Of a stretch of 38,887 nucleotides of DNA, positions 14,732-27,726 are shown piece after piece. The stretch is from Thiopseudomonas sp. (GTDB lineage: Bacteria > Pseudomonadota > Gammaproteobacteria > Pseudomonadales > Pseudomonadaceae). Positions within the stretch are counted from its first letter, which is position 1. Each line of letters begins with the position of its first letter. Made by a program: the position numbers and the translations under genes. The stretch covers positions 1 to 38,887 of the forward strand of contig JAHAYO010000084.1 of the NCBI GenBank assembly GCA_018384595.1, given 5' to 3'. The notes beneath the pieces are model-generated. The model saw only the letters and a program-made list of their open reading frames with translations, ran no database searches and had not been told where the DNA came from.

Positions 14732-16696
14732 ATGTCCCTGCCTGCTACTCACCTTGAGTTACTGAGCCCTGCCCGTGATACCGACATTGCCCGTCAGGCC
14801 ATTTTGCACGGTGCCGATGCTGTGTATATCGGCGGCCCGGGCTTTGGTGCCCGCCACAATGCCGCCAACTCTGTGGCCGATATCGCCAGATTGGTGGAGT
14901 TTGCCCATCCGTACCATGCGCGGGTGTTTGTCACCCTGAATACCATTTTGCACGACAACGAGCTGGAGCCAGCGCGCAAGCAGATTCATGCGCTGTATGA
15001 AGCGGGTGTTGATGCGTTGATCGTGCAGGATATGGGCGTGTTGGAGCTGGATATCCCGCCCATCGAGCTGCATGCCAGTACCCAGTGCGATATTCGCACA
15101 TTGGACAAGGCTAGATTTTTGTCGCAGGCCGGTTTCTCTCAGCTGGTACTGGCGCGTGAGCTTAATTTGCAGCAAATCCGCGAAATTAGCGGCCAAGTTG
15201 ATGCTGCTGTCGAGTTTTTCATTCATGGTGCGCTGTGCGTGGCCTATTCGGGCCAGTGCAATATCTCCCATGCGCAGACGGGGCGCAGCGCCAACCGGGG
15301 CGACTGCTCGCAGGCTTGCCGTTTGCCCTATACGCTCAAGGACAATCAAGGGCGGGTGGTGGCCTACGACAAGCATCTGCTGTCGATGAAGGACAACGAC
15401 CAGAGCGCCAACTTGCAGGCGCTGGTCGAGGCCGGTGTGCGCTCGTTCAAGATTGAAGGCCGCTACAAAGACATGGCCTATGTGAAAAATATCACCGCCC
15501 ATTACCGCCAGTTGCTGGATGCTATTTTGGCGCAAAAGCCCGAATTAGCGCGTGCGTCCAGTGGCCGTACCGAGCACTTTTTTGTGCCCAGCCCCGATCA
15601 GACGTTTCACCGTGGCAGCACGGATTACTTTGTCACCGAGCGCAAAATCGACATTGGTGCCTTTGATTCGCCCAAGTTTATCGGCCTGCCCGTTGGGGAA
15701 ATCCTTAGCGTGGGCAAAAACGAGCTGATGGTGCAAACCAGCACGCCCTTGAATAACGGCGATGGCCTTAACGTACTCTATAAGCGTGAGATCAGCGGTT
15801 TTCGCGTAAATACCGCACAATTGCTGGCTGAATATGAGCAGGATGGCCAGCCGTGCTATCAATATCGGCTGCTGCCCAATGAGCTGCCGGCTGAAATCCG
15901 CCAGTTGCGTGCCGGTCATGCGCTCAACCGCAACCTCGACCATAACTGGCAGCAGGCACTGCAAAAAACCTCAGCCGAGCGCCGCGTCGGGCTGCGCTGG
16001 CAACTGACACTGGACGCACTTGGCCTGAATGCCACCGCAATCAGCGAAGAAGGTGTCAGCGCCACCGCCACGCTGGACGGCCCCTTTGCCGCTGCCAGCA
16101 AACCGCAGCCGCTGGACGAGCAGTTGCGTGACCTGTTTAGCCAGCTGGGCACTACGCTTTATCAGGCGGACAGTATTGAAGTTACGGCGCAAAGCGGTTT
16201 GTTTGTGCCGGCATCGGCGTTGAAAAAGCTGCGTCGCGAGGCTATCGCCTTGCTCGATGCAGCGCGTGAACAGGCACGCCCCAAAGGCAGTCGCAAGGCC
16301 GTCAGCAATCCGCCGCCGGTCTATCCCGATACCCAGTTGTCGTTTTTGGCCAACGTCTACAATGAAAAAGCGCGCACTTTTTATCATAAATACGGTGTGC
16401 AGCTGATTGATGCCGCGTTTGAAGCGCATCAGGAAACCGGCGAGGTGCCGGTGATGATCACCAAGCACTGTTTACGTTTTTCCTTCAACCTGTGCCCCAA
16501 GCAGGCCAAGGGCTATACCGGCGTGCGCAACAACGCCAGCGATATGCAGTTGGTGCACGACAACGAAGTGCTGACGCTGAAATTTGATTGCAAGCCGTGC
16601 GAGATGCATGTGGTGGGCAAAATTAAGCCCCATATTTTTAACGCGCCACAGCCAGGCAGTCAGGCCGAGCCGGTGAAAATAATCGGCTTTGCTTGA
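14732..16696 (+). CDS. rlhA: RlhA, 23S rRNA C2501 hydroxylation protein (U32 peptidase family)
   Basis: 654 residues, against 653 for E. coli RlhA (YdcP). That length separates it from the shorter U32 paralogue TrhP/YegQ (about 450). The U32 core includes LELLSPARDTDIARQAILHG-ADAVYIGGPGFGARH, ELHASTQCDIR, and the cysteine-bearing FIHGALCVAYSGQCNISHAQ then GDCSQACRLPY and SFKIEGRYKD. The C-terminal extension has MITKHCLRFSFNLCPKQ and FDCKPCEM, Cys residues suited to an Fe-S or metal centre. RlhA makes 5-hydroxycytidine at 23S rRNA 2501 in E. coli, a modification that responds to iron and oxidative state. The SD before the ATG is weak. It precedes dnaE by 63 bases on the same strand. Confidence 0.94.
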   Translation: MSLPATHLELLSPARDTDIARQAILHGADAVYIGGPGFGARHNAANSVADIARLVEFAHPYHARVFVTLNTILHDNELEPARKQIHALYEAGVDALIVQDMGVLELDIPPIELHASTQCDIRTLDKARFLSQAGFSQLVLARELNLQQIREISGQVDAAVEFFIHGALCVAYSGQCNISHAQTGRSANRGDCSQACRLPYTLKDNQGRVVAYDKHLLSMKDNDQSANLQALVEAGVRSFKIEGRYKDMAYVKNITAHYRQLLDAILAQKPELARASSGRTEHFFVPSPDQTFHRGSTDYFVTERKIDIGAFDSPKFIGLPVGEILSVGKNELMVQTSTPLNNGDGLNVLYKREISGFRVNTAQLLAEYEQDGQPCYQYRLLPNELPAEIRQLRAGHALNRNLDHNWQQALQKTSAERRVGLRWQLTLDALGLNATAISEEGVSATATLDGPFAAASKPQPLDEQLRDLFSQLGTTLYQADSIEVTAQSGLFVPASALKKLRREAIALLDAAREQARPKGSRKAVSNPPPVYPDTQLSFLANVYNEKARTFYHKYGVQLIDAAFEAHQETGEVPVMITKHCLRFSFNLCPKQAKGYTGVRNNASDMQLVHDNEVLTLKFDCKPCEMHVVGKIKPHIFNAPQPGSQAEPVKIIGFA

Positions 16697-16759
16697 TCGG
16701 CACTGCGTTACCGCAGGCTCATGATTTAACTGTATTTATTTTGTAAAGGAAGTTTTTCC

Positions 16760-19700
16760 ATGACGGCAACCTTCGTCCATCTGCGGGTACACAGTGAATT
16801 TTCTCTGGTGGACGGGCTGGTTCGCATGAAGCCGCTGATGAAGGCGCTGGAGGCGGGCGGCATGCCGGCGGTGGCCATTACCGACCAGAGCAACCTGTTT
16901 TCGCTGATCAAGTTTTACAAGGCGGCCCGTGGCAGCGGTATCAAGCCGGTGTGCGGTGCCGACATCTGGCTGGCCAGCGAAGAAGCGGACGGCCCGCTGT
17001 CGCGCATGACCCTGCTGGTGATGGATGCTACCGGTTACCGCAACCTGACCGAGTTGATTTCCCGTGGCTGGAGTGAAGGCCAGCAACAGGGGTTGGCCAT
17101 TTTGCAGCGTGGCTGGATTGCCGAGGCGGCAGATGGGCTGATTGCCCTGTGTGGCGCGCGCGAAGGCGAGATCGGCAAGGCGTTGCTTAATGACGATCAG
17201 AGCCGCGCCGAGCAGCTGCTGGATTTCTGGCTACAGACTTTTCCTGGGCGATTTTACCTCGAACTGCAGCGAACGTCGCGCATCAACGACGAAGAGCATG
17301 TGCATGCAGCCATGGCGCTGGCTGGGCGTCGGCAGGTACCGGTGGTGGCCACCAACGATGTGCGTTTTCTCAAGCAGGACGACTTTGCTGCCCATGAAAC
17401 ACGGGTCTGCATCGGCGAGGGCCGGGTGCTGGATGATCCGCGCCGTCCGCGCATTTATTCCGACCAGCAATACCTAAAAACGCCGGATGAAATGGCGGAA
17501 TTGTTCGCCGATATTCCCGAAGCGTTGGCCAACACCGTCGAAATCGCCCGCCGCTGCAATATCGAGGTGCAGTTGGGCACGCACTTCCTGCCGGACTTTC
17601 CGGTGCCGGACGGCATGACCATGGATGAGTTTTTCCGTCAGGTCTCCCACGAAGGGCTGGAAGAGCGGCTGGCGGTGGTGCTGCCGCCGGATACGCCGGA
17701 TTACGCCAGCAAAAAGCAGGTGTATCTGGATCGGCTCAAGTTCGAGCTGGACATCATTATCCAGATGGGCTTTCCCGGCTACTTCCTGATCGTGATGGAC
17801 TTCATCAAGTGGGCCAAAAACAACGGCGTGCCGGTCGGCCCGGGCCGTGGGTCCGGTGCCGGCTCGCTGGTGGCCTATGTACTGAAAATCACTGACCTTG
17901 ATCCGCTGCAGTACGACCTGCTGTTTGAGCGCTTTCTCAACCCCGAGCGGGTGTCGATGCCCGACTTTGACGTTGACTTCTGCATGGACGGGCGCGATAG
18001 CGTGATCGACTATGTGGCCGACACCTATGGCCGCCAGGCGGTGAGTCAGATTGTGACCTTCGGCACCATGGCCGCCAAGGCGGTGGTGCGCGATGTGGCG
18101 CGGGTACAGGGCAAGTCCTATGGCCTGGCGGATCGTATGTCCAAGCTGATTCCCTTTGTGCCCGGCATGACGCTGGGCGAGGCGATCAAGCAAGAGCCGC
18201 AAATCCAAGAGCTGCTCGACAGCGACGACGACGCCCGTGAAATCTGGGACATGGCGCTCAAGCTGGAAGGCGTCACCCGTGGCACCGGCAAGCACGCCGG
18301 TGGTGTGGTGATTGCCCCCACCAAGTTGACCGATTTTTCTGCCACCCTCTGTGATGAGGATGGCAGCGGTCTAGTGACCCAGTACGACAAGGATGATGTG
18401 GAATCTGCCGGGCTGGTCAAGTTTGACTTCTTGGGCCTGCGCACCCTGACCATCATCAAATGGGCGCTGGAAACTATTAACGCTACCCGTGCGAAAAGTG
18501 GCGAGCCGCCGCTCAATATCGACTTCATTCCGCTGGACGACAAGCCGACCTACCAGCTGCTGCAGCGGGCCGAAACCACGGCGGTGTTTCAGCTTGAATC
18601 ACGCGGCATGAAAGAGCTGATCAAAAAGCTTAAGCCTGACTGTCTGGAAGACCTGATTGCTTTGGTGGCGCTGTTTCGCCCTGGCCCCTTGCAGTCGGGC
18701 ATGGTGGATGACTTCATCAACCGCAAACATGGCCGTGCCGAGCTGGCCTATCCGCATCCTGATTATCAGTACGAGGGCCTCAAGCCAGTTCTGGCGCCCA
18801 CCTACGGCATCATCCTGTATCAGGAACAGGTGATGCAGATTGCCCAGGTGATGGCCGGCTATACGCTGGGCGGTGCCGACATGCTGCGCCGCGCCATGGG
18901 CAAGAAAAAGCCCGAAGAAATGGCCCAGCAGCGCGGGCTGTTTGTCGATGGTTGCAAAAAAAACAACATCAGCGCCGATCTGGCGGGCAACATCTTTGAT
19001 CTGGTAGAAAAGTTCGCTGGTTATGGCTTTAACAAGTCCCACTCAGCGGCCTATGGTTTGGTGTCTTATCAGACGGCTTGGCTGAAAAAACACTACCCAG
19101 CCGAGTTTATGGCCGCGGTACTGTCGGCGGATATGGACAACACCGACAAGGTGGTGACGCTGATTGAAGAATGCCGTGACATGAAGCTGCGCATTGTCGC
19201 GCCGGATGTGAATCACTCCAGCTTTAAGTTTGGCGTTAATCCGCAGGGCGAAGTGGTGTATGGGCTGGGGGCCATCAAGGGCGTGGGCGAGGGGCCGGTA
19301 GAAGCCATCACCAATGCCCGTGATCAGGGCGAACCCTTTGCCGACCTGTTCGATTTTTGTGCGCGGGTTGATCTAAAGCGGGTCAACAAGCGCACGCTGG
19401 AAGCGCTGGTGTCCAGCGGGGCGCTGGACCGTTTGGGTCCTTGTTTTTCTGATGACCCCAAAGACTATCAGGCCGGTATCGACCAGAATCGCGCCATTTT
19501 GTTTGCCGCCATGGAAGAAGCGGTGCAGGCAGCCGGCCAAGCGGCGCGTGACCGCGAAAGCGGCAACATGGACCTGTTTGGCGGCGTGTTTGCTGAGGCG
19601 CAAGAGGATGCGTATGCCCAGTATCGCAGCGCGCGTCCGCTCACCCTAAAAGAGCGGCTTAAAGGCGAAAAAGACACGCTGGGCTTGTACCTGACCGGCC

Positions 19701-20281
19701 ACCCGATTGACGAGTACGAGCAGGAGGTACGTCGGTTTGCGCGGCAAAAAATCGTTGATCTGCGCCCGTCCCGCGATGCGCAAACCGTGGCCGGCCTGAT
19801 TGTGGCGCAGCGGGTCATGCGCAATAAAAAAGGCGACAAGATGGGCTTTATTACCCTGGATGACCGTTCCGGGCGGATAGAGGCATCGCTGTTTGCTGAA
19901 GCCTTCAACCAAGCGCACGGCCTGTTGCAGACTGATACCTTGGTTGTAGTTGAAGGCGAAGTCAGCCATGACGACTTCTCCGGTGGGTTAAGATTCCGTG
20001 CCCGCCGTGTGATGGGGCTGGAAGAGGCCCGTACCAGTTTGGCCGAAAGCCTGCGCATCCGGCTGGAGGGTGCAGCACTGACAGCCGAACGGGTAGAGTG
20101 CATGCGCCGCCTGTTGCAGCAATTTCGCGGCGCCTGCCCGGTTAGCGTTGACTACCGTGGCGCGCAGGCACAGGCGGTCTTGTTACTGGGAGACGACTGG
20201 CAGGTTGATCCGGCGGACAGCCTGATCGAGGGTCTGCGTGACCTGTTTGGGCGCGATAACGTCTTTTTAAACTATCACTAG
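16760..20281 (+). CDS. dnaE: DNA polymerase III subunit alpha
   Basis: Replicative polymerase catalytic subunit, 1173 residues (E. coli 1160). The N-terminal PHP domain begins FVHLRVHSEFSLVDGL. The polymerase active site has PDFDVDFCMDGRD (Asp402 and Asp404, matching E. coli 401 and 403) and FDFLGLRTL (Asp556, matching 555). GPGRGSGAGSLVAYVL and GFNKSHSAAYGLVSYQTAWL are fully conserved fingers and palm segments. The OB-fold from about residue 1009 (VAGLIVAQRVMRNKKGDKMG) is followed by the tau-binding C-terminus. AAGGAAG (16746-16752) lies 7 bases before the ATG. The downstream accA linkage is standard for gammaproteobacteria; the usual upstream neighbour rnhB is replaced by rlhA. Confidence 0.98.
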   Translation: MTATFVHLRVHSEFSLVDGLVRMKPLMKALEAGGMPAVAITDQSNLFSLIKFYKAARGSGIKPVCGADIWLASEEADGPLSRMTLLVMDATGYRNLTELISRGWSEGQQQGLAILQRGWIAEAADGLIALCGAREGEIGKALLNDDQSRAEQLLDFWLQTFPGRFYLELQRTSRINDEEHVHAAMALAGRRQVPVVATNDVRFLKQDDFAAHETRVCIGEGRVLDDPRRPRIYSDQQYLKTPDEMAELFADIPEALANTVEIARRCNIEVQLGTHFLPDFPVPDGMTMDEFFRQVSHEGLEERLAVVLPPDTPDYASKKQVYLDRLKFELDIIIQMGFPGYFLIVMDFIKWAKNNGVPVGPGRGSGAGSLVAYVLKITDLDPLQYDLLFERFLNPERVSMPDFDVDFCMDGRDSVIDYVADTYGRQAVSQIVTFGTMAAKAVVRDVARVQGKSYGLADRMSKLIPFVPGMTLGEAIKQEPQIQELLDSDDDAREIWDMALKLEGVTRGTGKHAGGVVIAPTKLTDFSATLCDEDGSGLVTQYDKDDVESAGLVKFDFLGLRTLTIIKWALETINATRAKSGEPPLNIDFIPLDDKPTYQLLQRAETTAVFQLESRGMKELIKKLKPDCLEDLIALVALFRPGPLQSGMVDDFINRKHGRAELAYPHPDYQYEGLKPVLAPTYGIILYQEQVMQIAQVMAGYTLGGADMLRRAMGKKKPEEMAQQRGLFVDGCKKNNISADLAGNIFDLVEKFAGYGFNKSHSAAYGLVSYQTAWLKKHYPAEFMAAVLSADMDNTDKVVTLIEECRDMKLRIVAPDVNHSSFKFGVNPQGEVVYGLGAIKGVGEGPVEAITNARDQGEPFADLFDFCARVDLKRVNKRTLEALVSSGALDRLGPCFSDDPKDYQAGIDQNRAILFAAMEEAVQAAGQAARDRESGNMDLFGGVFAEAQEDAYAQYRSARPLTLKERLKGEKDTLGLYLTGHPIDEYEQEVRRFARQKIVDLRPSRDAQTVAGLIVAQRVMRNKKGDKMGFITLDDRSGRIEASLFAEAFNQAHGLLQTDTLVVVEGEVSHDDFSGGLRFRARRVMGLEEARTSLAESLRIRLEGAALTAERVECMRRLLQQFRGACPVSVDYRGAQAQAVLLLGDDWQVDPADSLIEGLRDLFGRDNVFLNYH

Positions 20282-20363
20282 AGATTTTTAGGGCGGGTGC
20301 AGTTGCTTCCGCTATGTATTCGGCCCCGGTAGTGCGGGGACACACAGAGACCTGGATATACAC

Positions 20364-21320
20364 ATGAACCCAAACTTTCTCGATTTTGAACAACCCATCG
20401 CGGATCTGCAGGCCAAGATTGACGAACTGAGCCGAGTGGGCAGTGACAACTCGCTCAACATCAGTGATGAAATTGCCCGCCTGCAGGAAAAAAACAAAAC
20501 CCTGACCAAAACCATTTTTTCCGATCTGGACAGCTGGCAAGTCGCTCGCATGGCCCGCCACCCGCAGCGTCCCTATACGCTGGACTACATTGAATACCTG
20601 TTTACCGAATTTGAAGAGCTGCATGGCGACCGTCATTTCTCCGATGATGCGGCCATTGTCGGCGGTATTGCGCGCTTTGAGGGTGTTCCGGTAATGGTCA
20701 TCGGCCACCAGAAAGGCCGTGAAGTGCGCGAAAAAGTGCGCCGCAACTTCGGTATGCCGCGCCCCGAAGGCTACCGCAAGGCGTGCCGCCTGATGGAAAT
20801 GGCCGAACGTTTTAAGCTGCCGATCCTGACCTTTATCGACACCCCCGGTGCTTACCCCGGCATTGATGCCGAAGAACGCGGCCAGAGTGAGGCCATTGCT
20901 TGGAACCTGCGTGTGATGTCGCGCCTGAAAACCCCGATCATCGCCACCGTCATTGGTGAAGGCGGCTCGGGCGGCGCATTGGCCATTGGCGTGTGTGACC
21001 GCCTTAACATGCTGCAATACTCCACCTACGCGGTGATTTCACCCGAAGGGTGCGCGTCCATCCTGTGGCGTAGCGCCGACAAAGCGCCGGAAGCTGCCGA
21101 AGCCATGGGCATCACCGCCGACCGCCTGCAGGGGCTGGGCATTGTGGATGAAGTGATCGAAGAGCCGTTGGGCGGCGCTCACCGTGATCAGGCAGAAATG
21201 GCAGCCAATATCCGCAAAACCCTGAGTATCCAACTGGCCGAGCTAACCGGACTGGATGACGCAGAACTGCTAGAACAGCGCTATGCCAAGCTGATGAGTT
21301 TCGGTATCAGTGGCAGCTGA
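20364..21320 (+). CDS. accA: Acetyl-CoA carboxylase carboxyltransferase subunit alpha
   Basis: 318 residues (E. coli 319). With AccD it transfers the carboxyl group from carboxybiotin to acetyl-CoA, giving malonyl-CoA for fatty-acid synthesis in the cytoplasm. It starts [20 protein letters not shown], the conserved helical N-terminus. The crotonase-fold core has [70 protein letters not shown] and [13 protein letters not shown], the oxyanion and biotin-binding glycines. It lies 82 bases after dnaE. The SD is weak (GAGACC about 10 bases upstream). It is followed by a strong terminator. Confidence 0.98.
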   Translation: MNPNFLDFEQPIADLQAKIDELSRVGSDNSLNISDEIARLQEKNKTLTKTIFSDLDSWQVARMARHPQRPYTLDYIEYLFTEFEELHGDRHFSDDAAIVGGIARFEGVPVMVIGHQKGREVREKVRRNFGMPRPEGYRKACRLMEMAERFKLPILTFIDTPGAYPGIDAEERGQSEAIAWNLRVMSRLKTPIIATVIGEGGSGGALAIGVCDRLNMLQYSTYAVISPEGCASILWRSADKAPEAAEAMGITADRLQGLGIVDEVIEEPLGGAHRDQAEMAANIRKTLSIQLAELTGLDDAELLEQRYAKLMSFGISGS

Positions 21321-21342
21321 TAAGCTCGCGCATCCTTGAAGG

Positions 21343-21378
21343 GCCGCCGCAATCCGCAGGGAAAGCGGCGGCTTTTTT
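21343..21378 (+). terminator. Intrinsic terminator after accA
   Basis: GCCGCCGC (21343-21350) and GCGGCGGC (21365-21372) form a perfect 8-bp GC stem with a 14-base loop, followed by six T (21373-21378). It ends the dnaE-accA transcript only 5 bases before the tilS start codon, so any promoter for tilS must lie within or before this hairpin, or tilS relies on read-through. Confidence 0.9.
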
Positions 21379-21383
21379 ATGCC

Positions 21384-22679
21384 ATGAAGACCCTTATTGA
21401 AACCTTACAGCAGCAACTGCAGCCGCATACCGGTGCGCGTGGCTGGTGTGTGGCACTGTCGGGCGGGCTGGACTCCAGTGTGCTGCTGCACGCGCTGGCC
21501 GCCCTACGCCAGCAATACGCCTGTCCGCCGCTGCGGGCGGTGCATGTTCACCATGGCTTGCAGGCGGTGGCAGAGAGCTGGCCGCAGCATTGCCAGGCAC
21601 TATGCGCGCAACTGGACGTGCCGCTGCAGGTGATCCGCGTGCAGGTTGATACACACGCCAGCACTGAGCGGGCGGCCCGTCAGGCGCGCTATGCGGCGCT
21701 GGCTAATCTATTGCTGCCGGACGAACGGCTGCTGGTGGCCCAGCATGCGGATGACCAGAGCGAAACCCTGTTGTTGCGCTTGCTGCGTGGCAGCGGCGTA
21801 TTGGGACTGCAGGCGATGCCGGCCAGTCGCCCGTTGGGGCCGGGACTGTTGGTGCGGCCTTTGCTGGCGGTTGCGCGCAGGGACCTTGAACGCTATGCCT
21901 GTCAGGCTGGACTGAGTTGGGTGGATGATCCCAGTAATGCCAGCGACGAATTTGACCGCAACTTTTTGCGTAATCGTGTGCTGCCGCTGCTGCGTCAACG
22001 CTGGCCGCGTTTGGATAGCGTGTGGCTGCGCACCACAGGGCACATGCGCGAAGCACAGGGCCTGTTGGATGAGCTGGCAGTGCTTGATCTGCAACAGGTG
22101 CGCAGTTCACCACAGCCAGACTGGCTGCCGCTCGAATGCCTAGACCTGAACGGCATTCGCCCGCTGTCTGCTGCACGACAGCGCAATCTGTTGCGCTACT
22201 GGTTGCGCGACAAAACCCTGTTACCCGACAGCGCCCATTGGGCTGGTTGGTTGGCGCTCTTGCAAGCGGGTACTGATGCACAGCCACTTTGGCAGCTGCA
22301 GAACGGCGCATTGGTACGTCATGGCCAACGGCTGTACTGGCTGGCGTCACACTGGCTGCAGTCGCCGCCCGCCCCAGCGTTGGCACAGGTGGCCAATGGC
22401 GACTACCGCTTACCCGATAACGGCCTGTTGCGGGTGAGCGGTTTGGCCTGCGAGCCGCTGAGGGTGGCCTACCGCACGGGCGGGGAACAGCTGCAGCTAC
22501 TGGGACGCGGCAGGCGTGACCTCAAGCGGTTGTTGCAAGAGCAGGGCGTGCCGGTTTTTGTGCGTAACCGCGTGCCGTTACTGTTTGCGGGCGAGCAACT
22601 GGTGGCGGTGGCGGGCCTGCCCGCGCTCAGGGCAAAAGAGGCGGTAGGGCTGGAAGTTGCTTGGTTGCCACCGAGCTGA
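21384..22679 (+). CDS. tilS: tRNA(Ile)-lysidine synthase
   Basis: 431 residues from the ATG at 21384. TilS converts C34 of the CAU-anticodon tRNA-Ile to lysidine with ATP and lysine, so that it reads AUA. The PP-loop SGGLDSS is at residues 26-32, followed by VHVHHGLQ and LLVAQHADDQSETLLLRLLR, the conserved catalytic HxxDD region. WVDDPSNASDEFDRNFLRNR is the typical TilS segment. The C-terminal TilS domain ends with GRGRRDLKRLLQEQGVPVFV. An in-frame TTG at 21336 would extend the protein through the accA terminator, so it is rejected. No clear SD precedes the ATG, so initiation may be weak. Between accA and pyrG, tilS is in its usual Pseudomonadales position. Confidence 0.93.
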   Translation: MKTLIETLQQQLQPHTGARGWCVALSGGLDSSVLLHALAALRQQYACPPLRAVHVHHGLQAVAESWPQHCQALCAQLDVPLQVIRVQVDTHASTERAARQARYAALANLLLPDERLLVAQHADDQSETLLLRLLRGSGVLGLQAMPASRPLGPGLLVRPLLAVARRDLERYACQAGLSWVDDPSNASDEFDRNFLRNRVLPLLRQRWPRLDSVWLRTTGHMREAQGLLDELAVLDLQQVRSSPQPDWLPLECLDLNGIRPLSAARQRNLLRYWLRDKTLLPDSAHWAGWLALLQAGTDAQPLWQLQNGALVRHGQRLYWLASHWLQSPPAPALAQVANGDYRLPDNGLLRVSGLACEPLRVAYRTGGEQLQLLGRGRRDLKRLLQEQGVPVFVRNRVPLLFAGEQLVAVAGLPALRAKEAVGLEVAWLPPS

Positions 22680-22685
22680 CGCCGA

Positions 22686-22716
22686 CTTTGGTAGCGTCCA
22701 CGCTGGCTTTGGTAGC
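22686..22716 (+). repeat. Short direct repeat, CTTTGGTAGC twice
   Basis: CTTTGGTAGC occurs at 22686-22695 and again at 22707-22716, a period of 21 bases (two helical turns), just after tilS and about 70 bases before the hydrolase start. It might be a pair of regulator sites or chance. Confidence 0.4.
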
Positions 22717-22782
22717 CTAAGGCTTGCTGGCACTGGCCGGCTTTTCCAGAATGAGTCTCCCACCCTTCAAAGGAAATACCCC

Positions 22783-23367
22783 ATGAGCCTGCCCACCCTG
22801 TTTGACCTGACCGCAAGCGCACACCCACCTGCTGCTTGGAACGATGCCGTTTTAGTGATTATTGATGCCCAGAATGAATACCGCATGGGCGATATGAAAC
22901 TGCCCGGTGTTGAGCCGGCCGCCGTACAGATTTTGCAGCTGTTAGAAAAGGCGCGGGCCAGTCGCACGCCGGTGATTCATGTGCGCCATATTGGCGTGCC
23001 CGGCTATTTGTTTGACCCAGAAGGCGAACGTGGCCAGATTTTTACCGAACTCACGCCGCTGGCGGGCGAAACAGTGATCGACAAGCCGCTGCCGAATGCA
23101 TTTGCCGGTAGCAGGCTGCAGCAAGCGGTGGATGATACCGGTCGCAAGGCGTTGATTGTATGCGGGTATATGACGCACATGTGCGTGAGTGCAACTGTGC
23201 GCGCCGCCAAAGACTTGGGTTATCAGAGCACGGTCGTGGCCGCCGCCTGTGCCACACGGCCACTACCCGGTGCTGACGACGCAGACCTGTTGCACCGGCA
23301 AGAACTGGCCGCACTGGCGGACTTTTTTGCCACTGTGGTTCCCGACGCCGCCGCACTGGATGCTTAA
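22783..23367 (+). CDS. Isochorismatase-family cysteine hydrolase
   Basis: 194 residues from the ATG at 22783, with AAGGA (22769-22773) about 9 bases upstream. The catalytic triad of the superfamily is visible: Asp28 in VLVIIDAQNEY, Lys101 in VIDKPLPNAF, and Cys134 in CGYMTHMCVSATVRAAKDLGY, which also contains the cis-peptide region. Members hydrolyse isochorismate, nicotinamide, ureidoacrylate or other amides. The exact substrate is not predictable. No siderophore or NAD-salvage genes are adjacent. It lies between tilS and pyrG, genes that are normally direct neighbours, and has its own terminator, so it appears to be a lineage-specific insertion in a conserved block. Confidence 0.9.
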   Translation: MSLPTLFDLTASAHPPAAWNDAVLVIIDAQNEYRMGDMKLPGVEPAAVQILQLLEKARASRTPVIHVRHIGVPGYLFDPEGERGQIFTELTPLAGETVIDKPLPNAFAGSRLQQAVDDTGRKALIVCGYMTHMCVSATVRAAKDLGYQSTVVAAACATRPLPGADDADLLHRQELAALADFFATVVPDAAALDA

Positions 23368-23375
23368 AGGTGCGC

Positions 23376-23406
23376 AAACGGCACGTCAGCCCTGCGTGCC
23401 GTTTTT
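23376..23406 (+). terminator. Intrinsic terminator after the isochorismatase-like gene
   Basis: AACGGCACG (23377-23385) and CGTGCCGTT (23395-23403) form a 9-bp perfect stem with a 9-base loop, followed by T's through 23406. It isolates the hydrolase gene from pyrG. Confidence 0.88.
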
Positions 23407-23431
23407 GCCAGCGGCTTCACTGATCTTTGAA

Positions 23432-23460
23432 TTGAGTCAACCACACCTTTCGCGTAAACT
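23432..23460 (+). promoter_or_regulatory. Probable sigma-70 promoter of the pyrG operon
   Basis: TTGAGT (23432-23437) is separated by 17 bases from TAAACT (23455-23460). It is the best-spaced pair between the upstream terminator and pyrG, and implies a start near 23467 and a leader of about 118 bases. Confidence 0.55.
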
Positions 23461-23506
23461 AGCGACCCGTCTTAAGTGGCTGGCCCTGGATGCTTGTTTG
23501 GGGTAG

Positions 23507-27372
<3,866 letters not shown>

Positions 27373-27396
27373 TTTCGGTAATAACGCTTAACCGCT

Positions 27397-27424
27397 AAAG
27401 GGCAGCCGCTGTGCTGCCCTTTTT
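27397..27424 (+). terminator. Intrinsic terminator after eno
   Basis: GGGCAGC (27400-27406) pairs with GCTGCCC (27413-27419) around a 6-base loop, followed by five T (27420-27424); AAA before the stem can pair with the first T's. It ends pyrG-kdsA-eno just 18 bases before ftsB. Confidence 0.88.
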
Positions 27425-27442
27425 GTCATTGGCTGGATCATC

Positions 27443-27724
27443 ATGCACAAGCCGTCGTTGATTGTTCTGATTATTCTTGTGTTGCTGCTGTCGGGTCTGC
27501 AGTACCGGCTGTGGCTGGGCGAGGGTGGCATGGCCGATATCGGCCGCCTCAAGGCGCAAATCGCTGAGCAGCGTGCCGAAAATGAGCGCTTGCAGGAGCG
27601 TAACCGCGTTATGGAGGCCGAGGTCATGGAGCTTAAACAGGGTATGGAAACAGTCGAAGAACGTGCCCGCCATGAGCTGGGCATGCTCAAACAGGGCGAA
27701 ACCCTGTACTTGCTGATGGAGTAA
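27443..27724 (+). CDS. ftsB: Cell division protein FtsB
   Basis: 93 residues; bitopic inner-membrane component of the FtsQLB divisome complex. A short cytoplasmic start (MHKPS) is followed by one transmembrane helix at about 6-22 (LIVLIILVLLLSGLQYRLWL). A periplasmic coiled coil follows at about 28-68 (DIGRLKAQIAEQRAENERLQ-ERNRVMEAEVMELK). The FtsB-typical end is VEERARHELGMLKQGETLYLL. It sits between eno and ispD as in most gammaproteobacteria. The gap to ispD is 2 bases. Confidence 0.95.
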   Translation: MHKPSLIVLIILVLLLSGLQYRLWLGEGGMADIGRLKAQIAEQRAENERLQERNRVMEAEVMELKQGMETVEERARHELGMLKQGETLYLLME

Positions 27725-27726
27725 CC

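Noticed and set aside
16029..20103. Many shadow frames opposite rlhA and dnaE
   Set aside because: The plus-strand proteins are full length and conserved; the opposing frames have no start signals or recognisable families.
21336..21383. TTG start extending TilS upstream
   Set aside because: It would place the N-terminus inside the accA terminator hairpin, and the added residues are not conserved in TilS.
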